Shown: positions 16,738 to 25,064 of the stretch, piece after piece | Layout of the letters: every line of letters starts with the position of its first letter | Position numbering within the stretch: the stretch's first letter is position 1 | Assembly: GCF_004785665.1 (NCBI RefSeq) | Contig: NZ_SRPJ01000001.1 | Location: forward strand, 372,001-436,000 | DNA from: Staphylococcus pragensis | GTDB lineage: Bacteria; Bacillota; Bacilli; Staphylococcales; Staphylococcaceae | Direction: 5' to 3' | DNA length: 64,000 bases | Program-made: the position numbers and the translations under genes | Notes under the pieces: model-generated | Seen by the model: the letters and a program-made list of their open reading frames with translations, nothing else | Database searches by the model: none | What the model was told of the DNA's origin: nothing

Positions 16738-18981
16738 ATGGGAAGAAAAGTTATAAATCCTTTATGGAATAGAGATAATTTATTAGATTTAAATAATAAC
16801 TTTGAAGAATTATATTCTCAAATGAAAGAAGTAAGTAAAATATCTGCAACGATTGCTGCAGATAATAAACTATCACCTGAACAATTCAAAGATTTACAAA
16901 TTACGTTAAATGGATTGTTAAAAAAAGGTGAGTTATCAGTTAATGATATTAACTATAACTTAGGGAAAATAGGTTTAAACGAATTAAGTGATGAAGTTAT
17001 TAAAGCTATGTCAGGTGATGCAAAAGTTAATGCCGTCGTAGCAGATAACTCAATCACTACACCTAAGTTAAATAGTGAAGCTGTTTCAACTGAAAAAACA
17101 GCTTTCATTAAAACAGGTAAAAATATTTTTAGATTACAAGAAGTAATTCAAAATAAAATTGTCAGTTATACGACAGGTGAAGTAAGTGACGCTCAATCTT
17201 TCGCTACAAGTCAATTTGAGCCGATTTTTCCTAACACAGTTTATACACAGAGCGCACCTGAAGTTATTGCGTTCTATGATATAAATAAAAAATTCATTAG
17301 TGGATTAAAAAAGGATAGTGCTTCAGCACCTAGAACCTTTACAACACCTGAAAATGCGTTTTATATACGTACATCTGCAACAACACCAACATCTATCCAA
17401 ACATATCAAATTGAACCTGGAAATCAATCTACATCATATGAAGATTATTACAGATACATTGATTATTTAAAAACAGATATAAAAAATGGGTCTATTAACT
17501 CAGAACAGTTAAAAGAAGGCTCAATTACCTTAGATAAATTAAGTTTTATCAATACTTCTCCAAATAAATTCGATAAGTCGACTGCACAAAAAGGTTATTA
17601 CATTCAACCTACGACAGGTGTATTGTTTACAAATGTAACCTACTATGCAAGTGATTTTATCAATATCAAAGGTGCATCAAAAATCAGTAAAACCAATAAT
17701 CAAAACTTATATGCATTTTATGATAAAAATAAAAATTATATTTCAAATAAAGCTGAATCTAGCCAAACTGTGAGTGTTCCTAAAGATGCCGTTTATATTA
17801 AGATTTCAGGTAAAGTAGCCGATTTAGATAAAGATATGCTTGTTTTAGATGAAGAACTTCCTTCCAGCTATGTGCCATATGCAGCTTTTATACCTAATAA
17901 ATTTTTAGGTGGTAATGACAATGAGAGTGTGGTAGATAATTACGGTAAACAATTCATGAAAACTTACACATCAGATATAAGTAAGCAATTAAATGCATCT
18001 TATAATGGTAAAGCTGAAATCGCATTTTTAGGCGATAGTTGGATACAGGGCGGAGAGTTTAAAGCGGGTGACCGATTAACATTACCTTTAAGAGAAAGAT
18101 TAACTAAAACTTATGAAGATGGTGGCATAGGTTTTGTAGGGTTAGCGAATAATCACTTAGGTAATGGACCTTTGAGTGTTACTTTAAACGGTAACTGGAC
18201 GGAATATGATGCGCATATGGATATTGGACCACAAGCAAAAGGTTTAGACACGGCTATGGTGGAAAGTTCAACTGCAGGCGATAGTATTAAAGTTCAATTT
18301 TATGAAGAATTAGACTTCTACGAAGTACACACATTAAACAATGGTACATGGCGCTATAATATTGATGGTGGCGAATGGAAAACTGTAGACGCATCAAAAC
18401 AAGAAGTTACGCCAATCAATATGACTTTAGGCAAACATACAATTAATATTGAGATTGTAAATGGTAAAGTTACTTTTATAGGATCATATGCATATAAAGG
18501 TAAAAGAGGCATTGTTATTCATAAAATTGGTAATGGTGGTTTAAAAGGTAGCCACATGACAGCGACAGATAGAGATAACTATATTAAGCAAATTAAACGT
18601 TGTCGTGCAAATACATTTGGTATTTTGTTAGGTACAAATGATATGTCAGCTAATGTACCTATTGAAGATTACAAAAAAGATTTGAAAGAAATCATCTCGC
18701 GTATTAAAACTGCCAAGCCTTTAGCTAGTATCTTTTTAGTTGCGCCAAGTGGTAACCAATACGATGGTAATAAACTTCACACTATGGAAGATTATAGTAA
18801 TGCACAATTACAACTGGCAAAAGAATTAAACATAGCACACGTGAGTTTATATAGAAATTTAGGCGATTTTAACACAACAAAATCGAATGGCTTAATGTAT
18901 AAAGATGGTGTACATCCAAATGAAAATGGTGGTTTTGCTATCTCTAACGTAGTTTACGATAGATTGTTAAGATTATTTTAA
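16738..18981 (+). CDS. Tail tip protein with an SGNH/GDSL esterase domain, likely receptor-binding
   Basis: 747 residues. The N-terminus (about 1-110) looks like a baseplate anchor. Two related beta domains follow (about 120-240 and 270-385), each with a PNKFD/KNIFR-type start and an AFYDKNKNYIS/AFYDINKKFIS motif, as in carbohydrate-binding folds. The C-terminal domain is an SGNH hydrolase: S434 in FLGDSW, Gly in NGGLKGS, N634 in LLGTNDMS, and D723/H726 in DGVHPNENGG. It probably removes ester groups from the host wall polymer during adsorption. It lies between Dit and the tail endopeptidase. Substrate is unknown. Confidence 0.85.
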   Translation: MGRKVINPLWNRDNLLDLNNNFEELYSQMKEVSKISATIAADNKLSPEQFKDLQITLNGLLKKGELSVNDINYNLGKIGLNELSDEVIKAMSGDAKVNAVVADNSITTPKLNSEAVSTEKTAFIKTGKNIFRLQEVIQNKIVSYTTGEVSDAQSFATSQFEPIFPNTVYTQSAPEVIAFYDINKKFISGLKKDSASAPRTFTTPENAFYIRTSATTPTSIQTYQIEPGNQSTSYEDYYRYIDYLKTDIKNGSINSEQLKEGSITLDKLSFINTSPNKFDKSTAQKGYYIQPTTGVLFTNVTYYASDFINIKGASKISKTNNQNLYAFYDKNKNYISNKAESSQTVSVPKDAVYIKISGKVADLDKDMLVLDEELPSSYVPYAAFIPNKFLGGNDNESVVDNYGKQFMKTYTSDISKQLNASYNGKAEIAFLGDSWIQGGEFKAGDRLTLPLRERLTKTYEDGGIGFVGLANNHLGNGPLSVTLNGNWTEYDAHMDIGPQAKGLDTAMVESSTAGDSIKVQFYEELDFYEVHTLNNGTWRYNIDGGEWKTVDASKQEVTPINMTLGKHTINIEIVNGKVTFIGSYAYKGKRGIVIHKIGNGGLKGSHMTATDRDNYIKQIKRCRANTFGILLGTNDMSANVPIEDYKKDLKEIISRIKTAKPLASIFLVAPSGNQYDGNKLHTMEDYSNAQLQLAKELNIAHVSLYRNLGDFNTTKSNGLMYKDGVHPNENGGFAISNVVYDRLLRLF

Positions 18982-18997
18982 AACGGAGGAAACAAAC

Positions 18998-19215
18998 ATG
19001 ATACAAAAAACTTTTAATGTTAGAAAAATATTAGAACTGAAGAAATAACTAAATTTAAATATTTCTTAAATAGCTGTGATTATGGTATTCAAGAAATAAA
19101 CATTGAAAAAAAAGATCGAGAAACTTATGACCTGATGATTATTACATTAGAAGATAAATTAAGAGCAAACGATTTAGTTGTACATGTTATGGCTGAATTT
19201 AATCCAGAAGGTTAG
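18998..19215 (+). pseudogene. Small phage gene broken by a one-base frameshift
   Basis: ATG at 18998 with CGGAGGAAA upstream opens as MIQKTFNVRK, then stops at codon 17. Adding one A to the A5 run near 19024 joins it to a second frame that runs to the stop at 19213-19215 (NIRTEEITKFKYF... to AEFNPEG), giving a 72-residue protein. The ribosome binding site and gene spacing are normal for this operon. It could be a real inactivation or a homopolymer sequencing error. I do not recognise the family. Confidence 0.7.
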
Positions 19216-19234
19216 CTTCGGCTAGCCTTTTTAT
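19208..19234 (+). terminator. Intrinsic terminator-like hairpin with a TTCG loop
   Basis: AAGGTTAGC (19208-19216) pairs with GCTAGCCTT (19221-19229) around TTCG, then a T run. The UUCG tetraloop makes this the most stable of the intra-operon hairpins. It overlaps the stop codon of the broken gene. Confidence 0.7.
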
Positions 19235-19249
19235 TTTGGAGGTGAAAGC

Positions 19250-21202
19250 TTGCTATTCATTAGAGATTTAAAAGGTGATGAGTATTTAGTAGAGGGTAAT
19301 GTCAAACACGAACGTGAAATCAATGGTGATGAACGTATAGATGTTGAACTTGAATACACTGATGTAAATGCCCACTTTATGAAGAAGAATGATGATTTAA
19401 AGATGTGGATGCTCATATTTGAAGAAAAAGAGTACAGAATTATTACGTCAACTATGAGTGGTAAAGGTGATAAATACGTCATTAATGTTACTGCTATTTT
19501 ATATATGCTTGATTGGTTAAATTCTAACCGCAGAGAAGAAAAGTTGGGTGGAAGATATAATATAACTTCAGCTTTAAAATTAGTGTTTGATGGCTCGCCT
19601 TTTTCTTTCTATGTAATGGATGTGCCTGGTACTGAACAATTTGAAGGTTTAGGCGAGGGGCAAACACGTTTAGAAATGCTTAAAAAGTTTATAGAACGTT
19701 TTGAATATGAGATATCTATTCAAGGCAAAACTATGTACTTTCAAAAACAAATCGGTGTAGATACAAACTTTCAATACCAACATAAAGTTAACGCTACTGA
19801 AATCAGTGTTGAAACAGATGCATCTGAATTGTATACCTATATCGAAGGTTATGGTGATTATGAAGATGAAAGTGGTGAAGAAGGAGCAGATGATGATAGT
19901 GTTGACATCACTAAAACAGCTAAGTTAAGACCTGGTAAAATGGAAAACAATCCGTATATACACCCTATTGAAAAAATCATAGGTCATCGCAGAACAGCGC
20001 CAGCTATAAGAGATGGTAGGGTTAAAAAAACTGATACATTACTAAAGAAAATGAAAGCTGTTATTGATAACAGTCTGAATATCTCATTTACTGCTAATTT
20101 AAACGACTTAGCTTATCAAGGTTATAAATACAGACATGCCAAATTAGGTGATCGTGTTTTCTTAGTAGACGAAAGAATAGGTTTAGATATTGAACTAAGA
20201 GTTATAAAAATTGAAACAAATTATAATCAAAATTATCAATTAACTGACATTCAAATTACTTTTGGAAATAAAAACATGGCAGATATTTACGGTTCATCAT
20301 TTAACTCTGCAATTTCCACAATCAATGATGTTATTAAAGGTAAAAAACAACTTCCTGATACGGCTATGAGTGCTAGCAGTAAAGCAATGGCTAAAAGAAT
20401 ACAGGGTGTGACATCTGAATTAACACTTAATAAGAGTGGTATCCACGCCATAAATAAGTCTGATTCTAAAAAGATTGTAACATTGAGTAGTGTAGGCGTA
20501 ATGCTATCATCTGACGGCGGAAAAAGTAAAATACAAGCAATTACTGGTGATGGTATTAATGCAAGTGCAATCACTCATGGCGAATTAGATGCAGGGAGAG
20601 TAAAAGGTGGAAAGCTAGTATCTAATAACAATGAGTATCAACTCGATTTAAATACATCACAACAAAACTTGTTTGGCGATGCCTCAATTCGTTTTAACTC
20701 AAAAGACAATCAAATTGTGAGAAGTAATACCTTTAATAGTTATTCAGGTGGTTTGAGTATTGATGCAGTAGAAAATGCTGAAACAATGCTTGCTTATTTT
20801 GGTACTTCATCAGGTAACAAAGTAGATCGCTTAAATGATTTTACAGGAATTTGCGTTAATAGTGATACAAAAGAAGTATCACTTATAAGCAATAATGTAA
20901 GTATTGGTAATTCCGAAGAAACACCTATGTGGCAATTTGAAGATAATACCTTATTTGGTAATAATGAGGCAAGTCTAGGACGTGAAGCTAATCCTTTTAC
21001 ATCGCTTTTAGTTAAAAATATAGGTAGCGATACGCAACCTGTAGAGAAAATCAATCAATTAGAGTTCAAAACAATTAATAATTTTCCTACTATCTTATAC
21101 GGTAATAAAGGCATTCAGTTTAAAGGTGATGAAGGTATTTTTATTGTAGATGCAGAAGGTAATACGATTAATGATACGTTATCACCTAAAGAGGAGGAAT
21201 AG
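19250..21202 (+). CDS. Prophage tail endopeptidase family protein (Tal-like)
   Basis: A 650-residue baseplate protein of the prophage tail endopeptidase family, with the typical N-terminal hub (MLFIRDLKGDEYLVEG) and conserved LEMLKKFIERFEYEI segment. The C-terminal third is low in charge and rich in Asn/Ser, suggesting a beta-structured tip. The start is TTG at 19250, with GGAGGTG upstream; the preceding hairpin ends 15 bases before. It should form the tail tip together with Dit and the esterase protein. Confidence 0.85.
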   Translation: MLFIRDLKGDEYLVEGNVKHEREINGDERIDVELEYTDVNAHFMKKNDDLKMWMLIFEEKEYRIITSTMSGKGDKYVINVTAILYMLDWLNSNRREEKLGGRYNITSALKLVFDGSPFSFYVMDVPGTEQFEGLGEGQTRLEMLKKFIERFEYEISIQGKTMYFQKQIGVDTNFQYQHKVNATEISVETDASELYTYIEGYGDYEDESGEEGADDDSVDITKTAKLRPGKMENNPYIHPIEKIIGHRRTAPAIRDGRVKKTDTLLKKMKAVIDNSLNISFTANLNDLAYQGYKYRHAKLGDRVFLVDERIGLDIELRVIKIETNYNQNYQLTDIQITFGNKNMADIYGSSFNSAISTINDVIKGKKQLPDTAMSASSKAMAKRIQGVTSELTLNKSGIHAINKSDSKKIVTLSSVGVMLSSDGGKSKIQAITGDGINASAITHGELDAGRVKGGKLVSNNNEYQLDLNTSQQNLFGDASIRFNSKDNQIVRSNTFNSYSGGLSIDAVENAETMLAYFGTSSGNKVDRLNDFTGICVNSDTKEVSLISNNVSIGNSEETPMWQFEDNTLFGNNEASLGREANPFTSLLVKNIGSDTQPVEKINQLEFKTINNFPTILYGNKGIQFKGDEGIFIVDAEGNTINDTLSPKEEE

Positions 21203-21205
21203 CTT

Positions 21206-21346
21206 ATCAATTACACTGAACAAGCATTACTTAATAAAATGAATTATGAGATTGCTCGCAATATTGAACTTGAAGCTAAGAACATTGAACTTACACATCA
21301 GTTAAGAGAATTACAAGAAAAATTAAATAGTTGTAAACAGCCATAG
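21206..21346 (+). CDS. Small coiled-coil phage protein, start codon unusual
   Basis: An open frame of 46 residues ending in ELQEKLNSCKQP. It is strongly heptad-like (IELEAKNIELTHQLRELQEKL). GGAGG at 21193-21197 sits exactly eight bases before ATC at 21206, but ATC is not a normal start. The next in-frame ATG, at 21239, has no ribosome binding site and would give 35 residues. Either ATC initiates, or the start codon has been mutated. Function unknown. Confidence 0.5.
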   Translation: MNYTEQALLNKMNYEIARNIELEAKNIELTHQLRELQEKLNSCKQP

Positions 21347-21370
21347 CCAGTGAAGGTTATGGCTTAATTT
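21339..21370 (+). terminator. Intrinsic terminator-like hairpin before the DUF2951 gene
   Basis: AGCCATAGCC (21339-21348) pairs with GGTTATGGCT (21355-21364) with one wobble, then TAATTT. The left arm overlaps the end of the small coiled-coil gene. The poly-T part is weak. Confidence 0.6.
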
Positions 21371-21392
21371 ATGTGAAAAAGGAGCTGGCACT

Positions 21393-21692
21393 ATGGAAGA
21401 TAAAAGCCAAAGACACGACTACGAAAGCAGAATTAAACGCTTAGAGGATAATGACGAAAAAATATTCGCGTCTTTGGAAAAAATTAGAGATGGGCAACAT
21501 AATCAAGATTTAGTTAATCAAAAAATGAACTTTACACTTGACGCTATCAATCGTGAGCGTGAAATTGAAACACAAAATAAAAAGGAAAATCAAAAAAATA
21601 TTAAAGAATTAAAAATGTGGGTGCTTGGTTTAATTGGTGCGATAGGCACATCACTCGTTGTAGCTGTTCTGCGCATGTTCTTTGGTATTTGA
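21393..21692 (+). CDS. DUF2951 family phage membrane protein
   Basis: 99 residues: a charged coiled coil (about 1-70) and one C-terminal membrane helix (WVLGLIGAIGTSLVVAVLRMFFGI). Proteins of this type lie just upstream of holin in many staphylococcal phages. The role is unknown; a link to lysis timing or the tail is possible from position. AAAGGAGC precedes the ATG. Confidence 0.8.
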   Translation: MEDKSQRHDYESRIKRLEDNDEKIFASLEKIRDGQHNQDLVNQKMNFTLDAINREREIETQNKKENQKNIKELKMWVLGLIGAIGTSLVVAVLRMFFGI

Positions 21693-21706
21693 GGGAGGTG
21701 AGTACC

Positions 21707-21769
21707 ATGTTCAAATTCGTATTTGGCGCAAGTTTCTGGCCATGTTTTTGGTTTGGTAAATGTAAATAG
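21707..21769 (+). CDS. 20-residue hydrophobic microprotein
   Basis: ATG at 21707 follows GGGAGGTGAG by the right distance, and the frame encodes MFKFVFGASFWPCFWFGKCK before TAG. It is rich in Phe/Trp with two Cys and a basic end, so it could insert in the membrane. It lies between the DUF2951 gene and holin. The strong ribosome binding site is the main evidence that it is made. Confidence 0.5.
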   Translation: MFKFVFGASFWPCFWFGKCK

Positions 21770-21777
21770 TTATTAGG

Positions 21778-21805
21778 AAGGTCGGCACTTATGTGTCGGC
21801 TTTTT
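21778..21805 (+). terminator. Intrinsic terminator-like hairpin before holin
   Basis: 21778-21788 pairs with 21793-21803 around TTAT, with three G-T wobbles, followed by a T run. It lies between the microprotein and the holin ribosome binding site. Confidence 0.6.
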
Positions 21806-21822
21806 AATTTGGAGGTTTAGAT

Positions 21823-22227
21823 ATGAATTGGAAATTGCGATTTAAAAATAAAGCAGTATTAACTGGTTTAGTAGGTGCAGTGTTATTATTTATTAAACAG
21901 GTAACTGAACTTTTCGGTTTAGATTTATCCGCTCAATTAGAACAAATCAGTGGCTTAGTAGGTGCAATTCTAACATTATTAGCAGGTTTAGGCGTAATCG
22001 TTGACCCTACCAGCAAAGGTGTCAAAGATAGTGGCATTGCACAAACGTATAGTAAACCTAGAGATAGTAAAAACCCTGATGAGTTTGTAGAGTGGCAAGC
22101 ACAAAATAATGGACTAACGCCAGAATTAAACGAAAAGGAACCAGAAATTTATGATACTTCCCAACCTTTTAGCGACGATACAGATGAAGTTATGTGGGAT
22201 GTAGCAGAACATGAGGAGGTTAAATAA
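21823..22227 (+). CDS. Holin (phi LC3 / phage_holin_1 family)
   Basis: 134 residues with two membrane segments (AVLTGLVGAVLLFIKQV and ISGLVGAILTLLAGLGVIV) and a long acidic C-terminus. The VDPTSKGVKDS motif after the second helix is typical of this holin family. It forms the membrane holes that release the endolysin. GGAGGTTT precedes the ATG, and the endolysin gene begins at the base after its stop. Confidence 0.92.
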   Translation: MNWKLRFKNKAVLTGLVGAVLLFIKQVTELFGLDLSAQLEQISGLVGAILTLLAGLGVIVDPTSKGVKDSGIAQTYSKPRDSKNPDEFVEWQAQNNGLTPELNEKEPEIYDTSQPFSDDTDEVMWDVAEHEEVK

Positions 22228-23658
22228 ATGGTTGCATATTTAACTGAAAAAGAGGCGATAGCTTTTATCTTAACGTTAGAAGGTAAAGGGTGGGACTTTG
22301 ACCTCAGCTACGGCTGGCAATGCTTTGATGAAGCTAATGTATACTGGGGTAAATTATTTGGACATGGTTTAAAAGGTGTAGGTGCAGCAGACATACCAAG
22401 TGCAAATGACTTTACTGGAGAGGCGACCGTATATCAAAACACACCAGAATTTAAAGCCAAACCAGGTGACGTAGTTGTATTTAGTAGAAAATACGGTGGT
22501 GGTTATGGTCATGTTGCTATTGTTTTAAACGGCAATTATGACGGTAATTACAATCAATTTCTATCACTTGATCAAAATTGGTATGGTGGTGGTTTAAATA
22601 AAACAGAAGTAGCGCAAAGAATTGTGCATAATTACGACTTTCCTATGTGGTTTATACGCCCTAAATTTAAAAAAGAGGGACAAACACGTTCAATGCAATC
22701 TGTAACAAAAAATAGTACAAAAACTAAAAAAACGACACGTAAAGCAAAAAAACTAAACTACATTAAAGATTATGTGAAAGGATATAATTTACCTAAACGT
22801 GGTTACAAACCTAAAGGTATTGTTATCCATAATGACGCGGGTAGTAAAGGTGCTACGGCAGAGGCTTACAGAAACGGTTTAGTGAATGCGCCACTATCAA
22901 GATTAGAGGCAGGTATCGCACACAGTTATATTAGTGGCAATACAGTTTGGCAGGCGTTAGATGAAAGTCAGGTAGGTTGGCACACAGCTAATCAATACGG
23001 TAATAAAAATTATTATGGTGTGGAAGTTTGCCAATCAATTGGCGCAGATAATAAAACATTCTTGCAAAATGAACAAGCTACGTTCCAAGAATGTGCTAGA
23101 TTGTTGAAAAAATGGGGTTTAAAAGCTAATAGAAATACTATTAGACTGCACAATGAATTTACATCTACAAGTTGCCCACATAGAAGTAGTGAATTGCATA
23201 CAGGCTTTAACCCTGTTACGCAGGGGTTATTACCAAAAGATAAACAAATTAAATTGAAAGATTACTTTATTAAACAGATTAGAGCGTATATGAATGGTGA
23301 TATTCCTGTTGCGACTTTAATGAAAGGATCTAAAGCATCAAGCAATACAGTATCAACTGTTGCAGGTGCGTGGAAACGTAATAGCTACGGTACATGGTAC
23401 ATGAGCGAAAAAGCAAGATTTACAAACGGTAGCGAACCTATTGCAGTTAGAACAGTTGGACCATTCAGAAGTTGCCCACACGCTTATGATTTTCAACCGG
23501 GTGGCTATTGTGATTATGACGAAGTAATGTTGCAAGACGAACACGTTTGGGTTGGTTATGATTGGAAAGGTCAACGCTATTATTTACCAATTAGAAAATG
23601 GAATGGCGTAGTACCACCTAACCAAAGTGTTGGTGAGTTATGGGGAACAATTAATTAA
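22228..23658 (+). CDS. Endolysin: CHAP peptidase, amidase_2 and SH3b domains
   Basis: 476 residues. The CHAP domain has C32 (YGWQCFDE) and H95 (GYGHVAIVL). After a basic linker, the amidase_2 domain has a zinc ligand at H201 (GIVIHNDAG) and a later CPHRS motif. The C-terminal part (about 385-470) is an SH3b wall-binding domain ([11 protein letters not shown] ... YDEVMLQD). It cuts the peptide cross-bridge and the MurNAc-Ala bond to lyse the host. Architecture and length match staphylococcal phage lysins. It is adjacent to holin. Confidence 0.95.
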   Translation: MVAYLTEKEAIAFILTLEGKGWDFDLSYGWQCFDEANVYWGKLFGHGLKGVGAADIPSANDFTGEATVYQNTPEFKAKPGDVVVFSRKYGGGYGHVAIVLNGNYDGNYNQFLSLDQNWYGGGLNKTEVAQRIVHNYDFPMWFIRPKFKKEGQTRSMQSVTKNSTKTKKTTRKAKKLNYIKDYVKGYNLPKRGYKPKGIVIHNDAGSKGATAEAYRNGLVNAPLSRLEAGIAHSYISGNTVWQALDESQVGWHTANQYGNKNYYGVEVCQSIGADNKTFLQNEQATFQECARLLKKWGLKANRNTIRLHNEFTSTSCPHRSSELHTGFNPVTQGLLPKDKQIKLKDYFIKQIRAYMNGDIPVATLMKGSKASSNTVSTVAGAWKRNSYGTWYMSEKARFTNGSEPIAVRTVGPFRSCPHAYDFQPGGYCDYDEVMLQDEHVWVGYDWKGQRYYLPIRKWNGVVPPNQSVGELWGTIN

Positions 23659-23740
23659 ATTTATCGAAAGCAATAACCTTGATAAAGTTTATACATGTTA
23701 GTATATTATATTCAGACGACATTTCACTATTAGTTCGTAA

Positions 23741-23777
23741 AGGGATAAGCATAACGGTGCTTGTCCCTGTTTTTTTG
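23741..23777 (+). terminator. Terminator of the phage late operon
   Basis: AGGGATAAGCA (23741-23751) pairs with TGCTTGTCCCT (23758-23768), followed by G and seven T. It lies 80 bases after the endolysin stop and is the natural end of the late transcript. Confidence 0.8.
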
Positions 23778-23821
23778 TGTTATAATATTATAAATTTCAT
23801 TCGTATTTGGAGAAAAATTAT

Positions 23822-24463
23822 ATGGATATAAAAATTGTATTAGACGAATCTGGAAACTTTGGCAAGGACGGGGATTATATTGTTGTTGGAGGTTTGCAAG
23901 TATCTAACGGGAAATCGATTCAAAATTTTATGAAGAAGCAAGAATTAAAGTTTCAGAAAATGTATCCGGGAGATTTTGCAGAAAAAGAGATTAAACATAA
24001 TAATTCCTATCCTGCAATGAAGCATCATTATATCAACAAAATAGTGGAGAAATCTGATAAAATTCATTATTGCGTCTCAAATAAGCGTAATTGTGATCAG
24101 AAAATGTTAGATGATGAAAATATTTTGTATAATTATATGGTGTTTAGAATCGTTAAGCGGGTAATCATGCAGAACCCTAGTTTACAAAAGTTATCCTTAC
24201 TATTAGACGAAAGAACAACCAAAATAACAAGACGAGATAGTTTAGTTGATTATCTAAAAGGTAAAATTTATTTTGATTTAGAAAGACCAGATGTAGAATT
24301 AATGGTGTATATGGAAGATAGTGAAAATTCTCGATTAATTCAGGCTGCTGATTTCATTGCTGGTTGTGTGCATCATTACTATACACATAATAATAATTTA
24401 TGCTATAATTTAATTAAATCAAAACTTGACTGTAAATATCATTATCCTTATAATAATTTCTAG
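23822..24463 (+). CDS. DUF3800 protein
   Basis: 213 residues. LDESGNFG at residues 7-14 and AADFIAG near the C-terminus are the two conserved acidic motifs of DUF3800, a family thought to have an RNase H-like fold. No biochemical role is established to my knowledge. I chose ATG 23822, with GGAG nine bases upstream, over an in-frame TTG at 23807. A TATAAT at 23781-23786 suggests its own promoter, after the late terminator. It sits in the accessory slot between lysis genes and the att side, and a folded RNA candidate begins on its stop codon. Confidence 0.85.
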   Translation: MDIKIVLDESGNFGKDGDYIVVGGLQVSNGKSIQNFMKKQELKFQKMYPGDFAEKEIKHNNSYPAMKHHYINKIVEKSDKIHYCVSNKRNCDQKMLDDENILYNYMVFRIVKRVIMQNPSLQKLSLLLDERTTKITRRDSLVDYLKGKIYFDLERPDVELMVYMEDSENSRLIQAADFIAGCVHHYYTHNNNLCYNLIKSKLDCKYHYPYNNF

Positions 24464-24564
24464 TGCACACGTAAACCTGTGTATTTCGTGCTCAACTTTT
24501 AGAAGCATAAAGGCGTTTTAACCGTCCTCGAATACATAGTAGTGTGCACTCTTTTTTGTTTTTT
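24462..24564 (+). ncRNA. Candidate structured RNA downstream of the DUF3800 gene
   Basis: Two long nested helices: AGTGCACAC (24462-24470) with GTGTGCACT (24542-24550), and 24478-24488 with 24529-24538 (10 pairs, one bulged T, one wobble). Inside are two short possible hairpins (TGCT 24489-24492 with AGCA 24504-24507; AGG 24511-24513 with CCT 24526-24528). Six T follow the outer helix. The outer strand overlaps the DUF3800 stop codon. Structured RNAs next to DUF3800 genes have been proposed by comparative genomics; whether this is one of them is not tested. Confidence 0.5.
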
Positions 24565-24613
24565 ATAACATTAATTCCGGTAATCATACTGATTAGTATT
24601 ATTAGACGTTTAG

Positions 24614-24646
24614 TAACCGTATCTTAATAGGTGCGGTTATTTTTTT
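24614..24646 (+). terminator. Second terminator hairpin, weakly similar to the preceding RNA
   Basis: TAACCGTAT (24614-24622) pairs with GTGCGGTTA (24631-24639) with wobbles, followed by seven T. The upstream stretch GACGTTTAGTAACCGT resembles GGCGTTTTAACCGT inside the candidate RNA at 24512-24525, so this may be a degenerate second copy. Confidence 0.5.
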
Positions 24647-24682
24647 ATGCCTAAAAATAACACGGAAGATATTGATTTAAAT

Positions 24683-24726
24683 AAAAAAGCGTTATCTGAA
24701 AACATAGGTGTGGATTCAGATAACGC
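24683..24726 (-). terminator. Minus-strand terminator hairpin, copy 1
   Basis: GCGTTATCTGA (24689-24699) pairs perfectly with TCAGATAACGC (24716-24726). On the minus strand it is followed by six T. A minus-strand promoter TTGAAC-17-TATAAT (24770-24742) lies just upstream on that strand, so a transcript of about 50 bases is possible. Confidence 0.55.
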
Positions 24727-24854
24727 ATAGAAAATTAAATAATTATAGAAAAGGTGATTTTCTTGTTCAACATAAATATAAAGATGAACTCCAAAAGTGA
24801 GTATATCAAAATATTTATATAAAGGGAATCGAAAAAAATCAGAAATTCAATAAA

Positions 24855-24905
24855 AACACTTCTAGAACATCCAGTATTGGCAGTACTGATAGTTCCGGAA
24901 GTGTT
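24855..24905. repeat. Long imperfect palindrome
   Basis: Arms 24855-24876 and 24884-24905 pair at 18 of 22 positions, with a 7-base loop. No T run follows on either strand, so it is not an ordinary terminator. Confidence 0.6.
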
Positions 24906-24973
24906 AAAACAACTTAGGAAATGGCATCTCGGTTACCTAGATCGAAAACCAAATAACAAAGGATGATTTTTTC

Positions 24974-24994
24974 GGAGCCTTAGGGGGGAGCTCC
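24974..24994. other. Short hairpin with a G-rich loop
   Basis: GGAGC (24974-24978) pairs with GCTCC (24990-24994) around an 11-base loop holding six G. The stretch from 24995 to 25060 shows nothing recognisable. Confidence 0.3.
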
Positions 24995-25064
24995 TTATTC
25001 TGAAGTATATAACAAATTATGTTGGTTTTCAATTATGACAGTGCAAATGTATTTATCGATTATA

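Noticed and set aside
24647..24730. 27-codon frame starting ATGCCTAAAAATAAC across hairpin copy 1
   Set aside because: The ATG follows a T run with no suitably placed ribosome binding site, and the frame is explained by the hairpin.
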